Positions 35,401 through 45,525 of a DNA stretch of 64,000 nucleotides are shown here, piece by piece. Both the position numbers and the translations under genes were made by a program. This DNA is from Anaeramoeba flamelloides (lineage: Eukaryota; Metamonada; Anaeramoebidae). The stretch is taken from positions 4,216,001 through 4,280,000 of the forward strand of contig JANTQA010000033.1 of NCBI GenBank assembly GCA_027625915.1. Reading direction: 5' to 3'. How positions within the stretch are numbered: position 1 is the stretch's first letter; every line of letters starts with the position of its first letter. The notes under the pieces were generated by a model. It was not told where the DNA came from. It searched no databases and saw only the letters and a program-made list of their open reading frames with translations.

Positions 35401-38400
35401 AAGGATAAAGATAAACATAAGGGGAAAGGAAAGGAAAAAGGGAAAGGAAAGAATAAGGATAAAGATAAACAGAAAGGCAAGGAAAAGGATAAACTAAAAG
35501 GAAAGGAGAAGGGAAAGAAAGAAAAAGATAAACAAAAAGGAAAAGTTAAGGGGAAGGGAAAGGTGGAAGAAATCAATACACTTGATGTCAATACTCTACC
35601 TTTACCAACAAATAATTTGGATAATGATTTGCCATTACCAGACATTTCCGATTTAGAATTAAACCCAGAACCAATTGATGGACTTGATTTGGAAACTCAA
35701 AAAAAGAGAAGGAAATTAAGTTTAAAAATGTTTAGACGATCAATGAAAAAAAATAAAACCACAAAATTCAATCCAAACGGGATAGACTTACCCGATAATC
35801 TGCCATTGCCAGAAGATTTCCCCTTACCTGAGAATTTGCCACTCCCAGAACCTTTAGCTAGAAATCAAGATCTACCAAAAGATCTTCCACCGCCAAATTT
35901 TGGCCCTGAAAAAATAATTGCACATTCTGATTTTAAAAATTTACATAATTTACCCAATGCCTTAACTTTTAAAAAAAATGAAGAAATTTTGTATATTACA
36001 AAATCGTCAGCAATAGGTTGGTTCAATGGAAAAAATTCAAAGGGGAAAGAAGGTATTTGCCCAAATACACATTTCCACTTCCCCTGGCTAGAGAAAAAGC
36101 CAATTATTACACCAAAACCAAAGCCACCACCAGAAATTAAAATCGAAGCAAAAGATAAGGAACAAGGCCAAACGGAAAGTGGGATAGATAAAGAAAAAGA
36201 AATGGAAAAAGAGAAAGAGAAAGAAGAGAAAAAGGAAATTATTTATATGATTGCTAAAGACACTTATACCAATGAAGAAAAAAGAGTAGGCGTGATGAGC
36301 TTTACAAAAGACGAAAAAATTATTTGGAAAAAAAAGAAGAATAAAGATTGGTTTTTGGGACAAAACGAAAAAGATGAAAAGGGCTATTACCCAACTAATT
36401 ATTTTATTGAAGAAAAATCGAGAAATACACAAAAAGATATTAAGAACCAAAAAAATGAAATAGAAACTGATTTAATAATTAAAACTACCTCAAAGGAAAA
36501 ATTGGCAAATGAATTAAATGCCAAAGGCGAGGATAAAGATAAGGATAAAAACAAGGACAAGGATCAAGATAATAACAAGGGCAAAGATAAGGATATTAAA
36601 AATGATAAAAAAAATAGAAAAAATAAGGATAATGAAATGGATAAGGAGAAAAACAAGGATAAGAATAATAAAAAGGACAAGGATAAGGGCAAAGATACGG
36701 ATATTAAAAAAGATAAAAAAAATAAGGATAAAGAAATGGACAAGGACAAAAAGAAAGATAAGGATCAAGATAAGAACAAGGACAAGGATAATAACAAGGG
36801 AAAAGATAAGGATATTAAAAAAGATAAAAAAAATAAAAAAAACAAGGACACTGGCACTGGCAAGGAGAAAGATAAAGATAAAGATAAGAATAAGGATAAT
36901 AAAAAGTACAAAGATAAGGATATTAAAAAAGATAAAAAAGATAGAAAAAATAAGGATAAGGAAATGGACAAGGACAAAAATAGAGATAAGGGTAAGGATA
37001 AGGTTAAAAACAAGGACAAAGACAAAGACAAAGACAAAGACAAAAAGAAGAAAAAAAAACCCACAAAATTAAATTTCAATACTACTTTTATTGAAGATGA
37101 AAGCGGATGGGCGGTAATAGACATTCGAGACAAAATCACACCCAAAAAAACAACTGCTTCTTTTATTGATTCTAAGAAAGAAAACAGGCAAGATATAAAA
37201 AAGAAAGATGATAAAAATTTCAAGCATGGCAAAGAAAAAGAAGAAAAGAAAAGAATCAACGCAAAGACAAAAACCTTTTCCAAATCTATAGACAAGAAAA
37301 AAGAAGTAGAAGATGATTGGGCAGAAATTGACGTTTCAGTTAATAATCCAAAAAAAACAAATGAAAAAACTACCACAGGGAATAAAAAACATCAACATAA
37401 TTTTAAAAAGGTGGGTGGCACTACTGGTACTACTAATACCTTTACTAATGCTAGTAACAATAAGAAAAAAAATGAAAAAATTAATATTAAAAAAATAAAA
37501 ACAGATAATAAGGATGATGAAGAAGATGCCTGGGCAGAAGTTAGTATTCCCAAAAATTCAACATCCCAAAAAATAAATTCTGATAAATTGTTCAAAAAAA
37601 CAAATTCTTCAAGACCAATTTCACATTCTAAAAAAAGTACTAAATCTAGAAATTCAAAACATCCCCACAATCATCATCACCATCACCGGCACCATAAAAA
37701 AAAAACCATTGATAAAAGATCAAAAAAACCCCAAAAAGAATATACAAAGCCTAAGAAAAATGAAGCATATATTAAAGAAGAGTGGGTAGGCATTCAAATG
37801 GGAATCGATGGAGATTTTGATGATTTGTGGGCTGAGTTCAAACCAAACAATACACAGAAACAAAATACTAGTCCAAAAAAATCATTTCAAACGAAAAAAG
37901 AAATTGAGGAAAATGAGAGAAGAAGAGAGAAATTAAAACAAAAAATTATTAACAATAAAAGAGAACAAGCAAAAAGGCGAAGAAGAGAACGAGAAAAACA
38001 AAAAGAAAGGGTAGAGGAAAAGGAGAAAGAGAAAGAGAAAGAGAAGGAGAAGGATAAAGAGAAGGTGAAGGGGAAGATGAAACAAAAACAAGAAAAAAAA
38101 ATAAAAGCAAAGGATGTAAAAGAGCAACAAATAGAAAAGGGAAAGGAAAACGAAAAGGAAAAGGAGAAAGGTGTTTCAAAAGAACATGATAATTCAAATA
38201 CAAGAAAAGTTAAAAGATCATCTTCAAAAAATAATCACCACCATCATCACAGTCGTAATCATCGCCACCACAAAGCCCAAGATTCTTCTAAACATCATAG
38301 CAAAAATAAAATTAAAAATACAACAACAAAAAAAAATCATATTTCAAAAGCAAAACCAAAATTCTTAAGAACAATCAAAGATTTTAATAATCCTAAAAAT

Positions 38401-38538
38401 CTTAAAAATATATTAATTTTTAAAAAAGGAGAGATTTTGAAAGTTGTGAAAAAGCCAAATGAAAGATGGTTTGTTGCACAACTCGGCGAAAAACGTGGTT
38501 ATGTACCTGTAGATTGTGTTGAAATATACGAAAAATAA
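32464..38538 (+). CDS. Giant SH3 scaffold: GW-repeat N-terminus plus ten SH3 domains
   Basis: Intronless gene for a 2024-residue protein; start chosen at the ATG with A at -3 (MSDFGNKRRQIEEKPTNFKS). Order: NFKSLFARFEGG segment; GW-repeat region (about 101-194); SH3 domains at about 237-299, 333-393, 467-528, 550-611, 657-716, 719-779, 801-862, 1149-1208, 1258-1320 and 1964-2024. Each shows the ALYDF-like first strand, an acidic or KGDEIE turn, a W-x-x-G-K block and a GYFP-like end. Canonical examples are WWKGTLNGQEGYFP and WWKGKINDRIGFFP; others have lost the second Trp or the Pro (SH3-3, -6, -8) and may not bind normal PxxP ligands. Linkers hold Ser/Asp-rich, Lys/Gly/Asp/Asn-rich (about 1356-1533), LPLP-rich (about 1040-1145) and His-rich tracts. 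Five Trp motifs of the type DDWAEID, DAWAEVS and DLWAEFK lie between SH3-9 and SH3-10. It probably gathers proline-rich actin or endocytic proteins; partners are unknown. AATAAA follows at 38645. Confidence 0.93.
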   Translation: MSDFGNKRRQIEEKPTNFKSLFARFEGGNSQEPKENYKQKQNNQNRKPLNQQRFNTISGNNQRTTSRENENPLENPQSHIKSNLVNNNSKKETLHSQTKKGWGTVTNKSTGWGTNKNAGWGTNKQNTGWGNKKNTGWGTNKQSTGWGNKQSAQRGTNKQNTGWGNKTNTGWGNKKNTGWGTNKQSTGWGNKKNSEQENQQKTNKPRRRPPEIPTIHKPTNQNEANFSNKKEDEPVQDLKYLVTKDHQRISEKIPNVLPLTKGEIVQLISKTEKDVWLKGKDSQGNVGLFHLNYVQVQPNNIQDQGHSQNENENENQNNISQKNENGNNITEKIIYIAKKDYQNDSDQNVLVLKKGDEIEFVSKTESEGWMNGKLKNGKIGYFYINFVYLKGEKPESSSSDSDSGSDSNSGTDSVDTDSENEQELESESKNKNKNVHEKGKDHSQKNLLNTPLINSSSSSNNNDDDSKKIIYLVTQNYKPPSSLPSVLELIKGEEIEFISDTKKSGWLKGKNKEGQIGFIFRKGVTLKKKTKKPIPAISKPQENNNKSNKKIIYVAIRNFLNHQNIPGALFFMKGDEIEFLSKTSKPLWYEGKDSSGKRGYFPKDYARLKTGNPIVKVNTPIKKPNQIQSNNFNAKRETKGQPKNELNSNFAEYDEKKTYCKATQTFKNPEQRKNVLVFEKGMMIELIKKTNETWWKGTLNGQEGYFPVDHIHEIPGKKDKVYYIALKDFKKRLKKNMLDFKKGDRIEFLMETTKKGKLLKGKHPNGNIGFFRLKHVKMEKIKSKNKKKPKISKSDSNVKKTVKIIKVKALQDFQEKTAFGKPLHFKAGEIIEIVQKTPTGWWKGKINDRIGFFPSKVVVDLSQNKTTTVEKNGKPEKTIPKKINLQKILSTETEVAKDAKNIFSYTNPQTQTQTKTQLAQQKEENSPMIQKTKTKANNNTKTETKSDPKKINKTKDKQKGKEKGKETKTKDKLKGKEKGKDKDKHKGKGKEKGKGKNKDKDKQKGKEKDKLKGKEKGKKEKDKQKGKVKGKGKVEEINTLDVNTLPLPTNNLDNDLPLPDISDLELNPEPIDGLDLETQKKRRKLSLKMFRRSMKKNKTTKFNPNGIDLPDNLPLPEDFPLPENLPLPEPLARNQDLPKDLPPPNFGPEKIIAHSDFKNLHNLPNALTFKKNEEILYITKSSAIGWFNGKNSKGKEGICPNTHFHFPWLEKKPIITPKPKPPPEIKIEAKDKEQGQTESGIDKEKEMEKEKEKEEKKEIIYMIAKDTYTNEEKRVGVMSFTKDEKIIWKKKKNKDWFLGQNEKDEKGYYPTNYFIEEKSRNTQKDIKNQKNEIETDLIIKTTSKEKLANELNAKGEDKDKDKNKDKDQDNNKGKDKDIKNDKKNRKNKDNEMDKEKNKDKNNKKDKDKGKDTDIKKDKKNKDKEMDKDKKKDKDQDKNKDKDNNKGKDKDIKKDKKNKKNKDTGTGKEKDKDKDKNKDNKKYKDKDIKKDKKDRKNKDKEMDKDKNRDKGKDKVKNKDKDKDKDKDKKKKKKPTKLNFNTTFIEDESGWAVIDIRDKITPKKTTASFIDSKKENRQDIKKKDDKNFKHGKEKEEKKRINAKTKTFSKSIDKKKEVEDDWAEIDVSVNNPKKTNEKTTTGNKKHQHNFKKVGGTTGTTNTFTNASNNKKKNEKINIKKIKTDNKDDEEDAWAEVSIPKNSTSQKINSDKLFKKTNSSRPISHSKKSTKSRNSKHPHNHHHHHRHHKKKTIDKRSKKPQKEYTKPKKNEAYIKEEWVGIQMGIDGDFDDLWAEFKPNNTQKQNTSPKKSFQTKKEIEENERRREKLKQKIINNKREQAKRRRREREKQKERVEEKEKEKEKEKEKDKEKVKGKMKQKQEKKIKAKDVKEQQIEKGKENEKEKEKGVSKEHDNSNTRKVKRSSSKNNHHHHHSRNHRHHKAQDSSKHHSKNKIKNTTTKKNHISKAKPKFLRTIKDFNNPKNLKNILIFKKGEILKVVKKPNERWFVAQLGEKRGYVPVDCVEIYEK
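32764..33045 (+). repeat. GWG tandem repeat inside the SH3 scaffold gene
   Basis: Eleven tandem units of 8-9 codons. Ten begin Gly-Trp-Gly (GWGTNKQNT, GWGNKKNT and variants) and one is degenerate (QRGTNKQNT). At DNA level the unit is about 24-27 bp and all six frames stay mostly open here, giving spurious overlapping frames. High unit similarity implies recent expansion. Confidence 0.9.
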
Positions 38539-39444
38539 AGTATCTTTTATTTATTTTTTATTTATTAATTAATTATTTTTTTCTATTTCTTTCCTTTTAT
38601 TCTTTTTATTTATATTTTTATTTATTTGAGAATTTAATATTAAGAATAAATTATTATTATTATTTTTTTTTTTTTTGAAATTTTTGAATTTTCTTTAATT
38701 CTCACCAGAAACCTATTTTTTAAAAAATACATTTTTTTTTATTTCAAAAATTACCAATCCCATTTCATTAATTCCACAAAACCTCTTCTATCTAGATGTA
38801 TTCAAGGAAAAATAATAAATTTTATTTGTCAAATCCAATTTTTATATTGTTGGACCAATTCTACAAAATTAAGTTGATAATTTTGAAAATTGAATAATCA
38901 GTTTTGATTGAAAACCATTATTGCAAGTTAATTTAATGAATGGTATTTTAAAAATTTTTTTAATTAAAATAAAAACCGATCAAAGCACTATTTTCAATCA
39001 ACCATCCAATTTTTTCATCCTTATTGGCTAATTTTTAGCAAGAGATCTTCATTATTATTCAAATTTTTAACAACAGTTTTAACACACTATCATGAAAAAA
39101 TAAAAGTGAAAAAAAAAGTTAGACAAAATTACTACATTCCTGAACCTTTCATCCTTAGAAAAGAGTTTATTCACAATCTAATCAAAATTACAGAACTTTA
39201 AATTCATGAGACTATTTTATTTATTGTTGTTAGTATAACCAAATTTTTTAAAAATCTCTAGTCTAGAAAAAAAAGTCATTTTTAGGGTAAAAAATTACAA
39301 ATAAACGGAAGAATGAATTATAGTTTAATTCAATCTGGAGATATTTACGTTGACAGATAATAATGAATAGTTTTGAAAACATTGTACTCATCTAATAAAA
39401 CTGAAACAGAGAAAAAAAATTCCTAATGATGATTATTAAGAGTG
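38539..39444. other. 3' flank of the SH3 scaffold and AT-rich spacer
   Basis: Holds a probable polyadenylation signal (AATAAA at 38645). Nothing else recognised. Confidence 0.4.
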
Positions 39445-39640
39445 TCCGTAAAGTGCCTAGATTTTCCAGAATTCAAAAGAATGGAGAAAAATCATTGATT
39501 TTACTCAATTCTTTTAAATTTTGGAAAAGCTAACGGCTGTTTTTTTACTTTTTGAAATAAACCAAATTTTCTTAAATTTTCTGTTCATTTCAAAAATTAA
39601 AAAAAACCTAACGGAAAATCAAAAAAACAATATTTTTTTC
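39445..39640. repeat. Palindromic repeat family H, copy 4
   Basis: Begins 'gtccgtaaagtgcctagattttcc', then a 58-bp imperfect palindrome (39474-39532, centre TCATTGATT). The second hairpin follows: TTTTTTTACTTTTTGAAATA against 'tttcaaaaattaaaaaaaacc'. The module order is the reverse of copy 1 at 7565, so the copy is inverted. Confidence 0.75.
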
Positions 39641-40001
39641 AATTTAAAAGAACAAATAATTCTTTGATAGTCAAAATAATTGATTATCCGTTTGAAATAT
39701 ATTTATTAAATTTCCAATGCTTTTAAAATTTAAGATTCTAACCTTTTAACTGTGAAGATCAAAATATTCAAATTTTTTACTATTAAATTTGAAAAAAATC
39801 TTAATAGAACCTGGAAAATTGAATTTTCCAACTTAAATTTTTCAATATCTTGAAAAATAATTTTTGATCCAAGATCTTTTATTAACCAATTGTGTTTATT
39901 ATAAGTGAAGTTATCAAAAAGTCAAAAATTAGCAAATATTTAATTTTTTTTTGAAAAAATTTTTTTATGATAGTGTGGTACAATCAAATATTTAAAATAA
40001 C

Positions 40002-41737
40002 TTTAAGGGGGTAATATTTGTTAAAAATAAAATGAAATCTTAAAAGATCTTGAAAAAACATTTTTTTGTAATTTGTGTTTCGACTTATGAAATCGATGAA
40101 TTAACACTATCTAAACAATTTCTTAATTTGAGTCTCTTTTTTGAAATTCAAAATTCACATCTATTCAAGATACAACAAAAAAAAGTAACCTATTATTTTT
40201 AGTAACAATTAAGTTAATTCCTGAAATGGTTTAACATATTTTTTACGTTTTATGTTGAAAAGTATTGATTTCGAAAGAAAATTATTTATTTGGTTATTGT
40301 TTTTAATAATTAATATTTCACTCAAATCTCAGCCAATAAATAATAATTGAAGGTTTGGTGGTTGAATAAATGATAAAATGAATACTCGTTTAACAACAGT
40401 TTCCCAATTAAATTGAGATCAATTAAGTAGTTTTTTTTATTCTTGAAGGTTTTAAAAAAGTCTTTTTTTTTTTCAAAAAATGAAAAAAAGAAGATAACTG
40501 TTGTGGAAAAAAGTGAAACTGGAAAAAAAGTGAAACTCATTTTTTAATTTGGAACATTATTGAAAATGAAAAGTAAAATTAATAAAAATAAGAAACCAAT
40601 TAACTTCAAATAATAATTCATTATATTATTTTCAATCAACCCAACAAATACAATTTAAATCTACTTTTATTTATCGAAATTGTTGGTGTGGTTTTGGAGA
40701 TCTCAAAAATAGTCAATTTTTTGAACAAATTTTTAATAATTGATCAATCAAAGATAAAAACATACTCAAAGATAGGTTTAAAAAAACTGTATTTGTCGTG
40801 AATACTTCATTTTGTCTTTATTTATTTATTTATTCTTTTTTTCATTAATCTCACTTTGAATTTTCAGTAATACTTACATTTAAAAACCGTGTTTCACTTT
40901 TTTTCCAGTTTCACTTTTTTTCCACAACGGTAAAATAATTTTGATTTTTGAAAATTTTTTTAAACAAATTGTTTGATCGTATTCATAAGAACCCTATATC
41001 AATTTAAATTATTTTTATCAGAAATAAATTCATTTTGAATTTTCGAAATAAAATTAACTAATTCCCAAATATCTTCAAGAAAATTTTATTTTGAAAATCG
41101 AGATTTGTCTTAGAACAAAAATATAATTTTTAAGTAAAATTTTTACATTACTGTAAAAATTTGATTTTTATAATTATTCTTCTGAAAAAAAATAAAATTA
41201 TTTTTTAATCAGTTCAATATTTCAATTTTTTGTTTAACCAAAAGTTGTTTCTCAAAATTGAAAATAGTACCCTTTTATTTTAATATTCCTGGTAAAAGTG
41301 ACTTGTTGTTGTATAATAATAATCATAAGAAACAGGGTAAAAATTTTTTAGAATATTTGAAATAAAATGAATTTAAATTTTTTTTTTACAGAAAAAATGG
41401 ATATAAAAAAAAAAATGATCTAAAAAAAATATTTTACTTTTCTGAGTTTTCTTAGCCAATCAGATATTTTTTGACACTTGATAATACAAAATTTGTAAGT
41501 ATAGAATACCACCAAGAATCTGAAAAAAAAAAATAATTGCACTTTTCTCATATTTTCCTTTCGCTTTTATTCGCATTTTTCAAAAGTAAACATTAAAATA
41601 AAATAAATTTTAAAAATAAAGAAAAATAATCAAATCTTCTTCATGATTTCCTTTTTTTTAAGAAAAAAAAAATAAAAAAAGTAAGCAAACATTACAGAAT
41701 ACACATTTTAAATTTTAAAGTTAAATACCCCCTTGAA
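40002..41737. mobile_element. Family D inverted-repeat element, copy 3, interrupted by a MITE
   Basis: Left end TTTAAGGGGGTAATATTTGT and right end, reverse-complemented, TTCAAGGGGGTATTTAACTT. The interior is collinear with 22175-24597 on both sides of the nested MITE at 40498-40930 ('atttgagtctcttttttgaaat', 'aaaaaaagtaacctattattt', 'aacaaattgtttg', 'aaccaaaagtt'). Without the insert it is about 1.3 kb. Non-coding. Confidence 0.75.
40498..40930. mobile_element. MITE with tandem terminal motifs and TAA target duplication (family E)
   Basis: The left end CTGTTGTGGAAAAAAGTGAA is followed by a second GGAAAAAAAGTGAAAC unit; the right end is the mirror image (CCGTTGTGGAAAAAAAGTGA when reverse-complemented). 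TAA flanks both sides (40495-40497 and 40931-40933). The 3-bp TWA duplication fits PIF/Harbinger-type elements, though the terminal bases are not diagnostic. It sits precisely inside a family D element, whose sequence resumes on the other side. Confidence 0.85.
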
Positions 41738-43346
41738 TTATGATAATCATTTCTAACCATCTAATTTTGAGGAATTTTAATTACAAATTTTATAACAAGT
41801 AATTTTTTAAAATTTTAAATAAAAATTCTTTTGAAACAATCACCCCACTATAAATAAATATATATTGCACATAGGATTATTGAACATATATTTTTTGGAA
41901 AATTTGTTAAAATTTAATTATTTTAAAAAACCAATTTCATATTTAAAAAACAATTAGTTAGAGTATTAGAGAGCCAAGGAACTTTTTTTGATGATTTTGA
42001 AACTTATTAGATGTTTTTTTTTCCTTTTATTATAAAAAAAATTTTAAAAGGTGAGTACATACACTATTTAAAAAAAAATTTTTATAATTTAGGATATGTT
42101 TCAAAAAATTGAATCTTTTCCATTTCAAAGTATTTTCTGTATTTATTAAGGGATTCTTTTTTATAATATTCTTTTTTTAATTTTAAAACAAAAACCAAGT
42201 CTAAAAATTTGATTGATTATTAGGTTCAAAAATAAAAATAAAAAAATCGTACTAAAACCAACATTTAAGCATTCACCAATTTACGAAATGAGATTTAATA
42301 GGAAAACATTAGAAATATTGATTTTTTTGGATTTTTTGTTTTCCTGTTTTTTCTATTATGTGAAGTTGGCTTTAATAGTTTAACAATAAGTATTATTTCA
42401 GTTTGAGCAATTCTAGATACCTTTATTAAACAGTGGTAAATAAGTAAAAAAATAATTTAAAAATTTTCATTTTAAGGTTCCATCAAACAATTAAATCCGA
42501 TTTGAAAAATTTTTTTAATATGACAATTTTTTTCCTTTTTAACTTCCATTTTACCAAAAAGATCAATTTGACATTTTTTTTCTAGAATTGTAACTAAAAA
42601 TTTGAAATTGGCTTGATTAAAGGTTAACTGTTCTTTGTAATAAAAAGATTAGAATGAGAAAAAAAAATAATTATTTGGTAAATGCCTTTGAAAAATGTAA
42701 CACACTTGTTCAAACGTTTTTTTTCTTTTACTGTTTGATTTTACTCCTTTAAGCAATTTGAGTGCCATTTTTTAAAACTTTTGCTCTTCAATTTTTTTAA
42801 AACAGTTGTTTTAATAAAGGTATTATCAATTTTTTTTTTAATATAGCCCTGAAAATTGTCCAACAGAAATTTGTAATATCTTTTATAGGTACTTTTCAGA
42901 ACTGTTTTTGGAACACTTTTTTAAAATGACTATATTTCAGAATGATACCCATATTTCTTTATTCTTTGGTGAATTTTTTTTTTTTTTGATAAATATGCAA
43001 TAATTGATTCGAATTAGATTGAGAATAGATTCGGTAGTATTTTTGGTTTCAATTTTTCGTAAAATAATTTCTTGACTTTTCATAGAATTAAGGTATCAAA
43101 AAAATAAAATAAATTGCCAATTAATTTTTGAAAATTTTCTTTTTATTGTGTGAATATTAAATTTAAGTCTAGTAAGTTTTTTTTTTAAAAAAATTTAATA
43201 AATGAACGAAAGAGAGAGAAAAAAATAATAAAAAAAATCATGTTATTTTTTAATTTTGATTTTTTCTTGATCAAGTTGTATTAATTTATGAGTTTGTTTG
43301 TTGTTTAATTTCGCAAAACGGAACAAATTCTTGTCTTGAAACTGAC
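41738..43346. other. AT-rich spacer downstream of RPP1
   Basis: No gene recognised. The segment 42690-42960 has faint similarity to 26570-26710 ('aaactgtttga', 'ttttaagcaa', 'gaacacttttttaaaatg'), possibly an old repeat. Confidence 0.4.
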
Positions 43347-43915
43347 TTAATCAAAAAGCCCACCACCAAACATATCATCATCAGATTCAGATTCAGATTC
43401 TGGCTCTGGCTCTGGCTCTGGTTCTGGTTCTTCTTCTTCTTTGTCAGCTGTGTTTGGTTCAGCAGAAACAGTTCCAACTTTGAAAATATAAAGTTGTTAT
43501 TAGTTTTGTTAATTAAGTTTTAATTTCAAAATGAGGTTGTTAAGGTCCACACCAAGTTTAAAAAAAAAAAAAAAAAAAAAAGCAAAAAGAACAAAAAAGA
43601 AAAAGCAAAATTTTGAAGCAAAACAATAAAAAAAAATAAATGATCTCAAATTCTTGTTTTTTTTCTTTTTGATTTCGTTTTTGTTAAAGAAAGACAATAT
43701 TTACCTGATCCACCAGAGCTTATTAGGTTTCCAATTTCGTTGTTTTCAAAAAATCTAACATACATATCAACCATATAGCTTTCAAATGAAATGTTTGCTG
43801 ATTTAAGAACGTTTTGGATCTTTTCAGAAGTAACTTTGATTTCATCATCATGGAGCATAAGAGCTGAGTAGATGATAGCTTTTTCTGTAATTTGTTCTTG
43901 GCTTAAGTTTTCCAT
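43347..43915 (-). CDS. RPP1: Large-subunit acidic ribosomal protein P1 (ribosomal stalk)
   Basis: Exon 1 is 43705-43915, the intron 43478-43703 (GTAAAT...CAAAG, 226 nt, phase 1), exon 2 43347-43477; the protein has 113 residues, typical for P1. The N-terminal four-helix dimerisation domain is clear (IIYSALMLHDDEIKVTSEKI, then NNEIGNLIS) and matches P1 rather than P2. The C-terminus is an acidic EPEPEPEPESESES run followed by the stalk tail SDDDMFGGGLFD, a variant of the usual SDDDMGFGLFD that recruits translation GTPases. The Ala-rich hinge usual in animals is nearly absent and replaced by the acidic repeat. P1 pairs with P2 on uL10 in the cytosolic ribosome. The spliced model is supported because the frame after the acceptor encodes the conserved tail. 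Confidence 0.95.
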
Positions 43916-45016
43916 TTAGTCTTTTGTTTGTTTTGCAATTTCAATTTTGATAGCAACAAAAAAAAAATTAAATAAAAGAAAAAAAGAAAAGTAAAAGACA
44001 ATTGTAATGTTTTAAAAAGTTATTAAAATTTGAAGTTGGTGTTTTCTTTTGTTTGTTTGGTGTTCATTTCAAAATCAAAAAAAAAAAAAGAAATAATTTT
44101 ACAAGATTAATTAAAAAAAATGAATAGGTTATGGATCAAATTTTTATGATTCGATTTTCTTCTGTTTGGAAACAATTTGTTATTTTTGTTTAAGAAAAGA
44201 ATGTTTGGATGAGTTTCTTCTGTTTAATGAGTTGATCATTAAAAGTATGGGACTTTTTTTTTAAGCCACCAAGTCATACTCTCATTTTTCAATTTTAGTG
44301 TTTCTTCATTTGGTAATAATTCCTCTCATCTTTGGAAATTTTTCAAAACTGAAGTAATATTTAAAGAGGTGAGTGGTTTTTATAGTTGTTGATTATGTTT
44401 GGTGTTCGTTTTTGGTGATTATTTTTTCTTGTCTCTTCTTGGGAAATTTAGGTATCTTTTGTATTGTTTTTATATTTCAAAACATTTACTTTTGATTTTT
44501 AAAAATTTTTTAATTTGAATAATAAATTTTAAAAATCAAATTTTGGTTAAATTAAAGATTCAAAATGATTTCTAACTATTAAATTAACTTCATCTATATA
44601 AAAAAAATTATTTCATATATCTGAGAATAAAAATAATTGGATAATTGAGATTAGCAAATTGGATTATTTTTAAAAAACCACTTTAATTTATATTTTGAAG
44701 AAATTATAGATCTGATATTTAAATTATTAAAATCCGAGTAGTATTTGGGATAAAAAAATCAAATATAAAATTTTATCAAAAATTTGTTTACTTTTAAAGA
44801 ATTTCAAAAATAATCTAAATTGGCAGAATGGTTAAATATTTTAAGGCCAAGCACTTGCAACCCAAATATGAATTAATAAGGTCTGATTTAAAATACAAAA
44901 ACCTCAAAGAGAACACTGGCTACATTTCAGTAATTAATAAAATAGTAACATTATCTTTTCAGTTTTAAATCCAAATTGAAAAAAACAATTAGGTACATTG
45001 AAATTGAAAAATAAAA
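43916..45016. other. Upstream region of RPP1
   Basis: Somewhat less AT-rich than the surroundings around 44200-44400, so it may hold the RPP1 promoter. A tRNA-like string at 44820 does not fold as a tRNA. Confidence 0.4.
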
Positions 45017-45525
45017 TATAGTTGGGAAAAAAATAACGTACATGAAAAAAATCCCTGACAAGATTTTTAATTGTGAATATTAGGAAAATTATTGTGTAAT
45101 TTCATTCATTTTCAATCAAATCCTTATTATAAATAACCAATTTTTTTATGAACCTAGTAATAAACCTACCTAAAGTTCATCAAAGTAGGGTTTCTCTAGA
45201 ATACTCGAGTAATTGTTTGATAACAAAAGTAGATCAACTTTTTTTGAAAAAACAATTGAGTTTTAGAGTGGTTAACGAGAGTTTGGAAAATGATAATTTT
45301 TCTTCTTGTTTTTTGATTGATTGAATGGTGTTTTGAACAAGTGTGATTTCATTAATCATTTTTTTAATAAGTGGGCGAGTTATAATTTAAAAAGTTTGAT
45401 TCTTAAATCAAAGGATTTGATTGTACATCAATGAAATTACACAAAAATTTTACTAATATTCACAATTAACAATCTTGTCAGGGATTATTTTCATGTCCGG
45501 TATTTTTTTTCACTACTTTAAAAAT
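45017..45525. mobile_element. Inverted-repeat element with arms of about 90-110 bp
   Basis: The left arm contains ATCCCTGACAAGATTTTTAA, TTGTGAATATTAGGAAAATT and TGTGTAATTTCATT. The right arm (about 45410-45525) holds the same blocks in reverse complement, and the inward homology ends at a 'caatcaaatcctt' block. No open frame and no clear target duplication; edges are approximate. Confidence 0.75.

Noticed and set aside
35250-37376. Antisense and alternate-frame runs of Ser/Phe/Leu or Arg/Ile/Lys in the SH3 scaffold linkers
   Set aside because: Products of low-complexity AAG/GAT/AAA codon runs; no independent start context or motif.
43286-43477. 63-codon frame rich in NQSQSQ antiparallel to nothing conserved
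   Set aside because: It is the wrong frame of P1 exon 2. The correct frame after the splice acceptor gives the conserved acidic tail.
43509-43697. Phe/Lys-rich 62-codon minus-strand frame between the P1 exons
   Set aside because: It is the P1 intron and its polypyrimidine/poly-A tract.
44818-44872. tRNA-like string 'ggcagaatggttaaatattttaagg'
   Set aside because: No acceptor pairing, no B box and no anticodon stem.
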